From positions 1 to 42,533 of the forward strand of contig DATHVN010000010.1 in the NCBI GenBank assembly GCA_035461305.1: a stretch of 42,533 bases of DNA. The letters run 5' to 3'. Of this stretch, positions 19,349-25,963 are shown piece by piece (the first letter of the stretch is position 1; the number at the start of each line of letters is the position of its first letter). The position numbers and the translations under genes are program-made. Origin of the DNA: Euzebyales bacterium. Lineage in GTDB: Bacteria > Actinomycetota > Nitriliruptoria > Euzebyales > JAHELV01. A model generated the notes under the pieces. The model searched no databases. It saw nothing but the letters and a program-made list of their open reading frames with translations, and had not been told where the DNA came from.

Positions 19349-19609
19349 TCACCTGCTGACCACCAGGCCTGCCGACTCCAGCGCTCCGACCAGGTCGCCG
19401 ACGTCGGTCTGCGCCGTCGCGCGGTCGATGCGATAGGTCGACATCAGCCGCTCGACCGCGTGATCTGTGGTGCCACCCGACAACAGCGCGTCGAGCACGA
19501 GCGCGCCCGTGGGGTTGAGGTTGAAGTACTCGCCCGTTCGTTCGTCGAGCAGGGTCAGCCCGGTGTCCGTCTCTGCCGTCGAGACGCCGTCACACAGGTC
19601 GTAGGTCAT
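19349..19609 (-). CDS. Lasso peptide B1 / PqqD-like RiPP recognition element
   Basis: An 86-residue stand-alone RRE: a winged-helix fold that binds the precursor's leader and presents it to the B2 protease. The segments TGLTLLDERTGEYFNLNPTG (beta-hairpin with the typical G-x-Y-F/x-LN), ALVLDALLSGGTTDHAVERL and TDVGDLVGALESAGLV match PqqD-type proteins. ATG 19609 follows GAGGAAG, which overlaps the end of the cyclase gene, indicating coupling. The precursor leader carries the motif that this family recognises. Confidence 0.92.
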   Translation of the reverse strand: MTYDLCDGVSTAETDTGLTLLDERTGEYFNLNPTGALVLDALLSGGTTDHAVERLMSTYRIDRATAQTDVGDLVGALESAGLVVSR

Positions 19610-19619
19610 GGCTTCCTCG

Positions 19620-21449
19620 TCAGGTGGTCACGTGGGTGCGGTCGAGGCTGCGCAGCCACACCTCGCATGCGATGGTCTGGTACAGCACGCCGGACGGCAG
19701 CCCGGGCGGCAGCGGTCCCGCACAGACGCGCCGTAGCAGATCGACGTCGACCAGTCCGAGCTCGCCCAGCCGCGCGTCGTCCCACAGTTCGAGCACGTCG
19801 GCGCGGTGGCGACGCAACCCGGGCTCCTCGTCGACGGTGCCGTTCGCCTTGGTCGCGCGTTGTCGCGCGTCATCCGGCACGATCCCCCGCATCGCCTCGG
19901 CCAGCAGCGGCTTGTAGCGCCACGGCGTGACGCGCTCGAGCGGTCGCACCGACAGGCCGGCGGCCACGACCGCATCGTCGTAGTAGGGCGCCGCCAGGGT
20001 CAGTGCATCGGCCGCCGCGAGCTGCTCGAATTGCCGCGCGATGCGCGACACGAACCGCATGGCCTCGAGCTCGCGGTGCTGTCCGCGTGTCGGAGCCGAC
20101 GGCGGGAGCCCGTCGGCGGCATGCTGGATCTGCTCGCGTACGGCGTCGGCCGCGCGGAGCGTTGCCCATGGCGGCAGGCGCGGCTCGAACCCCCACGCGA
20201 GGAGCGGCTCGTCTGCGGGCGGCGCGGGGGTGGTGATGGCGTCGGCGACGTCACGCAGCCAGGCGCGGTACGGACGCCGGTCCGCCACCTGGCGCAGCAC
20301 CCGGCGGCGGGGCCAGCGGTACTTCGCGGTGAACCCGCGGAGGTGCCGCGTGGCCGTGCGCGGGTGCGTGCGCAGCGCATCGGCGACGTGCGCCACCGAT
20401 CCGTACAGCAGTTCGTCACCACCGAACCCGACGAGGTGCAGCCGGGATCCCCGGTCTCGTGCCCGCCGGGCGATGGTCAGCCAGCGGTCCCGGTCGACGG
20501 TCACGCTACTGGGTTCATCGAGCGGGGCGACATGCCGACCGAGGCCGTGGTAGACGAGCGGCATCTCGTCCGCCCCGATGACGTGATGCTCGAGATCTCC
20601 GCGTGCGGCGACGGTGCGCTGTGCCCAGGTGACGTCATCGGCCAGCGGATCCGGGCTCGCGGCGGTGTACGCGACGACCGTGCGGGCGGTGTCGGCGGCG
20701 ACGCAGCACACGGCCGTCGAGTCGACACCGCCGAGGTCGCAGGTGGCCAGGTCCTGTCCCCGCACCCGGGCCGCGATGCCGGCGGTCAGCGCCGAGCAAA
20801 GCGCCCTGGCGCCGTCTCGCAGCGGCTGGTCAGCGCGTGGCGGCGTCCACCACGTGCGTTCGTCGCCATGGCCGTCAGCATTGAGCACCAGGCGGTCACC
20901 CGGCTGGACGGCGGAGACGTCACGCCACACGGGCCGACCAGCGATCGGGTACAGGATCGGCGGCTCGAGCAGGTGCAGCGCCAAGCGGTGCGGCTCGACC
21001 GGTGCGTCACACAGGTGGGCCAGCACGTCGGCGCGGTCGGCGGCGCACGCCACGTTCCCGACGCGCGCCACGTACACCCGTCGTACGCCCGTCGCCGAGC
21101 CCTGGATGCCGGTCACGCCGTCGACCGAGGCGGCGAGGTGGACACTGCCCACGACGGAGTCCACGACCCGATCGAGCACGTCGACGGAAGGTGCACCCTC
21201 CACCCGTCGTCGTAGGTCGTCCGCGACCGTGGCGTGCTGTCCGAGGACGGCTACCTTCGCTGTTCCTTCCTCGACCGTCACGACGGTGCCATGCGGCCAG
21301 TTGCCCAACAGCCATGGCCTGCCGGAAGTGTGGTCGATCCGCTGCGATGCGTGAGTATCAAGCCGCGCCCAGACCGTCCGGGCGGCGTCGCAATCCGGCA
21401 CCATCACGAACCAGGACGGTGCTGCGGGGAAGGCGTCGAGACGGACCAT
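19620..21449 (-). CDS. Lasso peptide macrolactam synthetase C (asparagine synthetase-like)
   Basis: A 609-residue protein. It should adenylate the Asp side chain of the core with ATP and close the isopeptide ring with the core's N-terminal amine. The N-terminal half (1-200) resembles a glutaminase domain without the catalytic Cys2 (it starts MVRLDAFPAAPSWF), as in lasso cyclases. The C-terminal half is the synthetase domain: pyrophosphate loop CDLGGVDSTAVCC (237-249), LVGFGGDELLYGS, AAPYYDDAVVAAGL and ERVTPWRYKPLLAEAMRG. The usual SGGxDS reads LGGVDS. ATG 21449 is chosen because AGGAGA lies 8 bases upstream and the residues before it are not family-like. The gene lies between the precursor and B1. 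Confidence 0.92.
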   Translation of the reverse strand: MVRLDAFPAAPSWFVMVPDCDAARTVWARLDTHASQRIDHTSGRPWLLGNWPHGTVVTVEEGTAKVAVLGQHATVADDLRRRVEGAPSVDVLDRVVDSVVGSVHLAASVDGVTGIQGSATGVRRVYVARVGNVACAADRADVLAHLCDAPVEPHRLALHLLEPPILYPIAGRPVWRDVSAVQPGDRLVLNADGHGDERTWWTPPRADQPLRDGARALCSALTAGIAARVRGQDLATCDLGGVDSTAVCCVAADTARTVVAYTAASPDPLADDVTWAQRTVAARGDLEHHVIGADEMPLVYHGLGRHVAPLDEPSSVTVDRDRWLTIARRARDRGSRLHLVGFGGDELLYGSVAHVADALRTHPRTATRHLRGFTAKYRWPRRRVLRQVADRRPYRAWLRDVADAITTPAPPADEPLLAWGFEPRLPPWATLRAADAVREQIQHAADGLPPSAPTRGQHRELEAMRFVSRIARQFEQLAAADALTLAAPYYDDAVVAAGLSVRPLERVTPWRYKPLLAEAMRGIVPDDARQRATKANGTVDEEPGLRRHRADVLELWDDARLGELGLVDVDLLRRVCAGPLPPGLPSGVLYQTIACEVWLRSLDRTHVTT

Positions 21450-21530
21450 CGGCGCTGTCTCCTGGGCACGGCAACGGGCGTGCCGATCCGGTGACTCGGG
21501 TGCGGTGCGACTCTCGGAGGCACTACAGCC

Positions 21531-21577
21531 GCCGGCCGGCGCGTCCGGAATCGAAGGGTGGACGGTCGCCGGCCGGC
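21531..21577 (-). terminator. Hairpin between lasso precursor and cyclase genes (likely attenuator)
   Basis: Perfect 11-bp arms GCCGGCCGGCG (21531-21541) and CGCCGGCCGGC (21567-21577), extended by CGTCC/GGACG (21542-21546, 21560-21564) past a 2-base bulge. It begins 24 bases after the precursor stop on the minus strand. There is no U tract, so it may be a partial terminator or mRNA stabiliser that keeps the precursor in excess over the enzymes (inference). Confidence 0.7.
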
Positions 21578-21600
21578 ACTGTCTCAGGTGGCGCAGGTCC

Positions 21601-21711
21601 TCACAAGGCCTGGTGTCGGACCAGTGTGTCTCGCGGCCCGGACCCACCCAGTCCTGTCAGCTTCTTGAACGAGCCGACACGCGTGAGCGTTGGGCGTTCG
21701 TAGGTACGCAC
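21601..21711 (-). CDS. Lasso peptide precursor (A peptide), 36 residues
   Basis: GTG 21711 opens a 36-residue peptide: leader VRTYERPTLTRVGSFKKLTG (1-20) and predicted core LGGSGPRDTLVRHQAL (21-36). The leader matches the RRE-binding pattern Y-x2-P-x-L-x3-G-x5-T exactly (Tyr4, Pro7, Leu9, Gly13, Thr19), with Thr at -2 of the cleavage site. In the core, Leu1 amine and Asp8 side chain can form an 8-residue ring, leaving the tail TLVRHQAL. A Leu1/Asp8 ring recalls the citrulassin type. An alternative cut one residue earlier would give Gly1-Asp9. AAGGGGG lies about 9 bases before the GTG. The position, first in the operon ahead of C-B1-B2-D, is the usual one. Confidence 0.92.
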   Translation of the reverse strand: MRTYERPTLTRVGSFKKLTGLGGSGPRDTLVRHQAL

Positions 21712-22168
21712 GTCGAGTTGCCCCCTTTCATGACTTCGCGATCATCGCAATGCGTGCGTCCCTACCCGCAGGGATGTGTGGGACAAACACGGACGACCGT
21801 GCACTCAGCCGGCTCGAACGGCCCAGGCCACAGTCGTCGGTCCGGGGTCAGCACGGCGACGGTGCGGCGGCCACTGACCCGTTCGCCATGGTGCGCTCGG
21901 TCTTCGTGAGCACGTCCGGCGTCGCCACCTGCGCGCTGCAACCGCAGGATTAGGTCGTTGCGGCTCTCGCTCCGCATGCGCTGCAGCAGGTTCGTGAACG
22001 ACGTTGCCTATCACAGCCGTGGGAGACCCCGTCGGACGTTGGGGCGTCGGCCCACGTTCAGTCGGCGAGGCCCACACTCGACACTCGGTCCCGTGCGCAC
22101 CGGACACGCCACAGCGGCGGGCCACGGGCACGTCGGTGTGCCTGACAACCATGGTCACCGTTGGCGGA
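21712..22168. other. 457-bp gap upstream of the lasso operon
   Basis: No convincing gene is seen on either strand; the open frames here are Arg/Pro/Ser-rich shadows. It must hold the lasso promoter. On the minus strand TTGTCC (21778-21783) is a possible -35 but no good -10 follows. A short palindrome GCGATCATCGC (21738-21748) lies 27 bases upstream of the precursor start and could be an operator. Confidence 0.5.
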
Positions 22169-22174
22169 TACGGT
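22169..22174 (+). promoter_or_regulatory. -10 element of a probable leaderless promoter (DinB gene)
   Basis: TACGGT lies 7 bases before ATG 22182, which has no ribosome site, suggesting a leaderless mRNA. No clear -35 is visible. Confidence 0.45.
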
Positions 22175-22181
22175 GAACGGC

Positions 22182-22694
22182 ATGAACGCCATCGGAATAC
22201 TGCAGGACGCCTTCGAGCGCGTGACCGGCTCGGTGCACGCGGCCGTCGAAGGACTCAACGCCGATGATCTGGTGTGGCGGCCGGATCCGGAGGCCAACAC
22301 GATCGGCTGGCTGATCTGGCACCTCACGCGCATCGAGGACGACCACCTGGCGGACATCACCCAGCGCGCGCAGGTCTGGACGACCGGTGATTGGCCGGCA
22401 AGCTTCGGCCTGCCCGAAGGCACGATGGACCACGGCTACGGCCACACGTCCGAGCAGGTCGCGGCCGTGCAGCCCGAGAGCGCCGACGTACTGCTCGCCT
22501 ACCACAACGCTGTCGCGTCGGCCATCGTCGACGACCTCGCCACGCTCGATGCGGCCGCCCTCGACCGCGTCATCGACGAGCGCTGGGACCCACCGGTCAC
22601 CGTCGCCGTGCGCCTGGTCAGCGTCGTCAACGACGCCATGCAGCACACCGGCCAGGCGGCGTACGTCCGCGGCCTGCTCGAACGGCGCGGCTGA
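22182..22694 (+). CDS. DinB-superfamily protein (DUF664 type)
   Basis: A 170-residue four-helix bundle protein. Features are LVWRPDPEANTIGWLIWHLTRIEDDHLADI near the N-terminus, with the first metal-ligand His in IWHL, and the C-terminal His in MQHTGQAAYVRGLLERRG. DinB/DUF664 members in actinomycetes are metal-dependent thiol S-transferases, some using mycothiol, but the role of this one is unknown. ATG 22182 is preferred over an upstream start at 22161 because of the leaderless -10 and the alignment of MNAIGILQDAFERV to the family start. It ends convergently with the ABC permease gene. Confidence 0.85.
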   Translation: MNAIGILQDAFERVTGSVHAAVEGLNADDLVWRPDPEANTIGWLIWHLTRIEDDHLADITQRAQVWTTGDWPASFGLPEGTMDHGYGHTSEQVAAVQPESADVLLAYHNAVASAIVDDLATLDAAALDRVIDERWDPPVTVAVRLVSVVNDAMQHTGQAAYVRGLLERRG

Positions 22695-22699
22695 CGGCC

Positions 22700-22729
22700 G
22701 TCGCCGGGAGCAGGCCGCCTGGTGGCGAC
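22700..22729. terminator. Hairpin between convergent DinB and ABC permease genes
   Basis: GTCGCC (22700-22705) pairs with GGCGAC (22724-22729), with an inner CAGG/CCTG stem (22711-22714 with 22718-22721). It could terminate both converging transcripts. There is no U tract. Confidence 0.4.
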
Positions 22730-22741
22730 CGCAGGGCTGCG

Positions 22742-23560
22742 TCAGCTCATCTTCCGGTAGCGGTTGACGGCCAACGGGATGAACACCATGAGCAGCCCGA
22801 CGATCCAGATCACCGACCACGTCAGGTGGTCGGAGGCGTCGCCGATCCCGGTCGCCAGCCAGCGGGACGTCTCGGCGACATGCGTGATCGGGTTGTTCTC
22901 GGCGAACGTCTGCAGCCAGCCGGGCATGGTCTGGGTCGGCACGAACACAGCGCTGGCGAACACCAACGGGAAGGTCACCACGAAGCTCGCGGCCTGCGCC
23001 GTTTCGCTGTTCGGGACCGACATCCCGACCAGCGCGTAGATCCAGCTCATCGAGAAGCCGAACGCGACCACGACCGCGATCGCTCCAAGCAGGCCCAGCC
23101 ACTCCGGACGGAACCCGATGATCAGCCCGACGCCGGTCATGATCAGCACGACGAAGAAGCCGCGTACGAGGTCGGCGGTCGTGCGCCCCACGAGCACGGC
23201 CGAGCGCGCCATCGGCAGCGACCGGAATCGGTCGATCACACCCTTCGACAGGTCATCGGCCAGGGCGATCGCGGTCTGGGTGGAGCCGAAGGCCACCGCC
23301 TGCACGAAGATGCCGGGCAGGAGGAAGTTCGCGTAGTTGTCGCCGTACTCCGGAGGCAGCTGCAACGCGCCACCGAACACATAGCGGAACAGCAGCACGA
23401 ACATGACCGGCTGGATCGTCGAGAACACCAGCAGCTGGGGCTGGCGCCGAATGTGGGTCAGGTAGCGGCGCGTGATGGTCGCCGCATCCGACAGCACCGT
23501 GCCGAGCGCCATGCGCGGGGCGCGGGAGGCGTGCGTCGGGTCTGCAGTCACCCAGGTCAT
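22742..23560 (-). CDS. ABC-2 type permease (DrrB-like)
   Basis: A 272-residue integral membrane protein with about six predicted helices, starting with LLVFSTIQPVMFVLLFRYVF, followed by GIFVQAVAFGSTQTAIALAD, the cytoplasmic motif DDLSKGVIDRFRSLPMAR typical of ABC-2 permeases, and the C-terminal VIWIVGLLMVFIPLAV. It should pair with the ATPase encoded just upstream; their reading frames overlap by 4 bases (ATGA). DrrAB-type pairs export antibiotics or lipids. The substrate is unknown, and it is separate from the lasso exporter. Confidence 0.92.
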   Translation of the reverse strand: MTWVTADPTHASRAPRMALGTVLSDAATITRRYLTHIRRQPQLLVFSTIQPVMFVLLFRYVFGGALQLPPEYGDNYANFLLPGIFVQAVAFGSTQTAIALADDLSKGVIDRFRSLPMARSAVLVGRTTADLVRGFFVVLIMTGVGLIIGFRPEWLGLLGAIAVVVAFGFSMSWIYALVGMSVPNSETAQAASFVVTFPLVFASAVFVPTQTMPGWLQTFAENNPITHVAETSRWLATGIGDASDHLTWSVIWIVGLLMVFIPLAVNRYRKMS

Positions 23561-24576
23561 CTCGAAGCTCCTGTTCGGCTGCGGCTCCGGCCACGCTGAC
23601 GGCGGGGTCGGTCGCCGTTCGACGACGGCTTCTCCTCGGCCACCCGACCCGTGATGTCGAGGAACACGTCGTCCAGGGTGGGTCGGCGCAGCGCCAGGTC
23701 GGTGACGGCGACCTGCTCGCGACGCAGCACGTCAGCGGCATCGGCGACCGTCGCCACACCTCGGTCCGCCGGCACGGTGACGGTGAGATCACCGGTCCGG
23801 GCCGCCTCGTTCTCGCCGACCTTCGACATGAGCGCGATCACACGGTCGACGTCGGTCTCGGCGGTGAGCCTGACCTCGACCACCTGGCCACCGACGGAGG
23901 ACTTGAGCTCGTCGGCCGTGCCTTCGGCAATCACCTGACCGCGGTCGATCACGGCGATCTCGTCGGCCAGGCGGTCGGCCTCCTCGAGGTACTGGGTGGT
24001 GAGCAGCAGCGTCGCACCGTCGTCCACGAGCGCCTTGATCATCTGCCACAGATCGACGCGGCTGCGTGGGTCCAGACCGGTCGTGGGCTCGTCGAGGTAC
24101 AACAGGCGCGGGCGGTTCACCAGGCTCGCCGCGAGGTCGAGGCGGCGGCGCATGCCTCCTGAGTAGGTGCGGACCGGCCGGTCGGCGGCGTCGACCAGAT
24201 CGAAGCGCCCGAGCAGCTCGTCGCCGCGGGCCTTCACCTGCGCCTCCGGCAGGTGGTACAGCCGGCCGACCATCCGCAGGTTCTCGCGTCCGGTCAGCAG
24301 CTCGTCGACCGCCGCGTACTGGCCGGCGAGGCCGATCATCGTGCGCACCACCTCCGGCTGCCGCACGACGTCGGTGCCGAACACCGTGGCGTGACCGTCG
24401 TCGGGCGTCAGCAGCGTCGCGAGCACACGGACAGCGGTCGTCTTCCCTGCACCGTTCGGGCCGAGTAGGCCGAGCACGGTGCCCTCGCGGATCTGCAGGT
24501 CGATGCCTGCGAGCGCCATCGTCTCGCCGAAGGACTTCTTCAGGCCCTCGACCTGGACGGCCGGGGTGTCAGCCAT
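23557..24576 (-). CDS. ABC transporter ATP-binding protein (DrrA-like)
   Basis: A 339-residue ATPase: Walker A GPNGAGKTT, Q-loop GLAGQYAAVDELLTGRENL, signature YSGGMRRRLDLAASLV, Walker B LLYLDEPTTGLDPRSR and H-loop LLLTTQYLEEADRLAD. The C-terminal part (PTLDDVFLDITG) is the CREEM-like tail typical of DrrA. ATG 24576 follows GGAG by about 6 bases; upstream in-frame starts (24591 and beyond) have no family match. The last 20 residues are Arg/Ser-rich (DRPRRQRGRSRSRTGASR), slightly unusual. Its stop overlaps the permease start. Confidence 0.93.
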   Translation of the reverse strand: MADTPAVQVEGLKKSFGETMALAGIDLQIREGTVLGLLGPNGAGKTTAVRVLATLLTPDDGHATVFGTDVVRQPEVVRTMIGLAGQYAAVDELLTGRENLRMVGRLYHLPEAQVKARGDELLGRFDLVDAADRPVRTYSGGMRRRLDLAASLVNRPRLLYLDEPTTGLDPRSRVDLWQMIKALVDDGATLLLTTQYLEEADRLADEIAVIDRGQVIAEGTADELKSSVGGQVVEVRLTAETDVDRVIALMSKVGENEAARTGDLTVTVPADRGVATVADAADVLRREQVAVTDLALRRPTLDDVFLDITGRVAEEKPSSNGDRPRRQRGRSRSRTGASR

Positions 24577-24753
24577 GGGTGCTCCACTCATCGTTCGCCG
24601 CGCTGGCCCACACCCCCCGGGTGACCGACGCCGCTGCAAGAACAGTAGCTGCGACATCGGCGGGTGGAGCAGCGACGGGCTCACCCGCTCAGACAGCCCG
24701 TCCGCCCGAACGGTCAGGCATCAGACGGGCGCAGTTCCGGTAACACTGCGGGC

Positions 24754-25041
24754 ATGACGGATGACGATGTGATCAGGGTGCACCTGTGGGTGTCGGGCCG
24801 GGTGCAGGGCGTCTTCTTTCGGGCCACGACGTCCGACGAGGCCAGGTCCCGGGGGCTCACGGGCTGGGTCCGCAACGCGCCCGACGGCCGGGTCGAGGCC
24901 GAGGTACAGGGGTCTCGCGCCGCCGTCGAAGAGCTCATCGAGGAGTGCCGCACCGGCCCCGCGATGGCCGCGGTCAGCGACGTCGTTGTCGACCACATCG
25001 ACGTCGTCGACAACGAGCAGCGGTTCAAGGTTGTCGGCTGA
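24754..25041 (+). CDS. acyP: Acylphosphatase
   Basis: A 95-residue enzyme hydrolysing acyl phosphates. The active-site motif GRVQGVFFR has Arg23 and GWVRN has Asn41, the exact spacing seen in the family. The fold pattern is complete (V-x-G-R-V-Q-G, NAPDGRVEAEVQG, VSDV). ATG 24754 gives the standard length. The downstream LigD-like gene overlaps its end, so the two are probably co-transcribed, although no functional link is known. Confidence 0.93.
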   Translation: MTDDDVIRVHLWVSGRVQGVFFRATTSDEARSRGLTGWVRNAPDGRVEAEVQGSRAAVEELIEECRTGPAMAAVSDVVVDHIDVVDNEQRFKVVG

Positions 25042-25948
25042 CGAGCGTCCGGGACTTTCAAGCCCGGACAAGCAGCTGTGGCCGCAGGTGGGCGTCACCA
25101 AGGCGGACCTGTGGGACTACTACACCGCCGTGTCCGACCGGTTGCTCGCTGCGGTCGCCCACCGGCCGCTCACTCTGAAGCGGTACCCCAACGGCGTCGA
25201 GAAGCAGGGCTTCTTCCAGAAGAACCTCGGAGACGACGCTCCCGACGACCTCGGCCGGTTCACGACCTGGACGGAGTCGTCGGAGCGCGACGTCAGCTAC
25301 CTGGTCGTCGGCGGGCTCAGGGAGCTGCAGTGGGCCGCGCAGATGGCGGTCGTCGAGCTGCACGCATGGCTGGCCACCACCGACCGGCCAGACCGGCCGG
25401 ACACGCTCCTGTTCGACCTCGATCCATCCAACGACGACCAGTCGGTGACGACGGTGGCGCTGTGGCTGCGCGAGCTCCTCGACGAGCTCGACCTGCAGGC
25501 ACGGGTCAAGTCGAGCGGCAAGCGGGGGCTGCACGTCACGGTGCGCCTCGAGCGGCGCTACGGGTTCACCGAGGCCCGGGGGTTCGCCCTCGCCGTGGCG
25601 AGATGCCTCGCCGACCGCCATCCCGACGAGCTCACGGTCGAGATGCGCAAGGCCGATCGCGGAGGCCGCCTGCTGATCGACTGGTCTCGGCACGGTCAGG
25701 GCCAGCACACCGTGGCCGCCTGGAGCCCCCGCGCGACACCGACCGCGACGGTGTCCGCACCGTTGTCGTGGGACGAGGTCGAGGCTCACGTCGACCCGTC
25801 GACGATCACGCTGCGCACCGCGCTCGACCGTCCCGACCACTGGGCGGAGCCGGCCGAGGCCAGGCGGATCGAGGGGGCACGGGAGCGGCTCGAGGGCTGG
25901 GGCTATCCGTCCGTCGACCGGAGTCCGCGGGCACGGACCACGACCTGA
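25031..25948 (+). CDS. LigD-type polymerase/primase domain protein
   Basis: A stand-alone archaeo-eukaryotic primase-like domain of about 305 residues, as found in the polymerase module of DNA ligase D for non-homologous end joining. Seen are SSPDKQLWPQVGVTKADLWDYY, LTLKRYPNGVEKQGFFQKN, the metal-binding pair in LFDLDPSND (Asp129, Asp131), VKSSGKRGLHV and LLIDWSRHGQGQHTVAAWSP. No ligase or phosphoesterase domain follows and no ku gene is in the window. The start is uncertain: TTG 25031 overlaps the acylphosphatase end by 11 bases; TTG 24986 is also in frame; no site has a clear ribosome signal. Confidence 0.85.
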   Translation: MSADERPGLSSPDKQLWPQVGVTKADLWDYYTAVSDRLLAAVAHRPLTLKRYPNGVEKQGFFQKNLGDDAPDDLGRFTTWTESSERDVSYLVVGGLRELQWAAQMAVVELHAWLATTDRPDRPDTLLFDLDPSNDDQSVTTVALWLRELLDELDLQARVKSSGKRGLHVTVRLERRYGFTEARGFALAVARCLADRHPDELTVEMRKADRGGRLLIDWSRHGQGQHTVAAWSPRATPTATVSAPLSWDEVEAHVDPSTITLRTALDRPDHWAEPAEARRIEGARERLEGWGYPSVDRSPRARTTT

Positions 25949-25963
25949 GCGCGCAGGGCGACC

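Noticed and set aside
21729-21731. ATG (minus strand) as start of a lasso precursor
   Set aside because: It opens a different frame giving MKGGNSTCVPTTNAQ and no leader motif; the GTG 18 bases downstream matches the full rule.
21690-21953. Plus-strand open frames upstream of the lasso operon
   Set aside because: No motif or ribosome site, and they overlap the precursor on the other strand.
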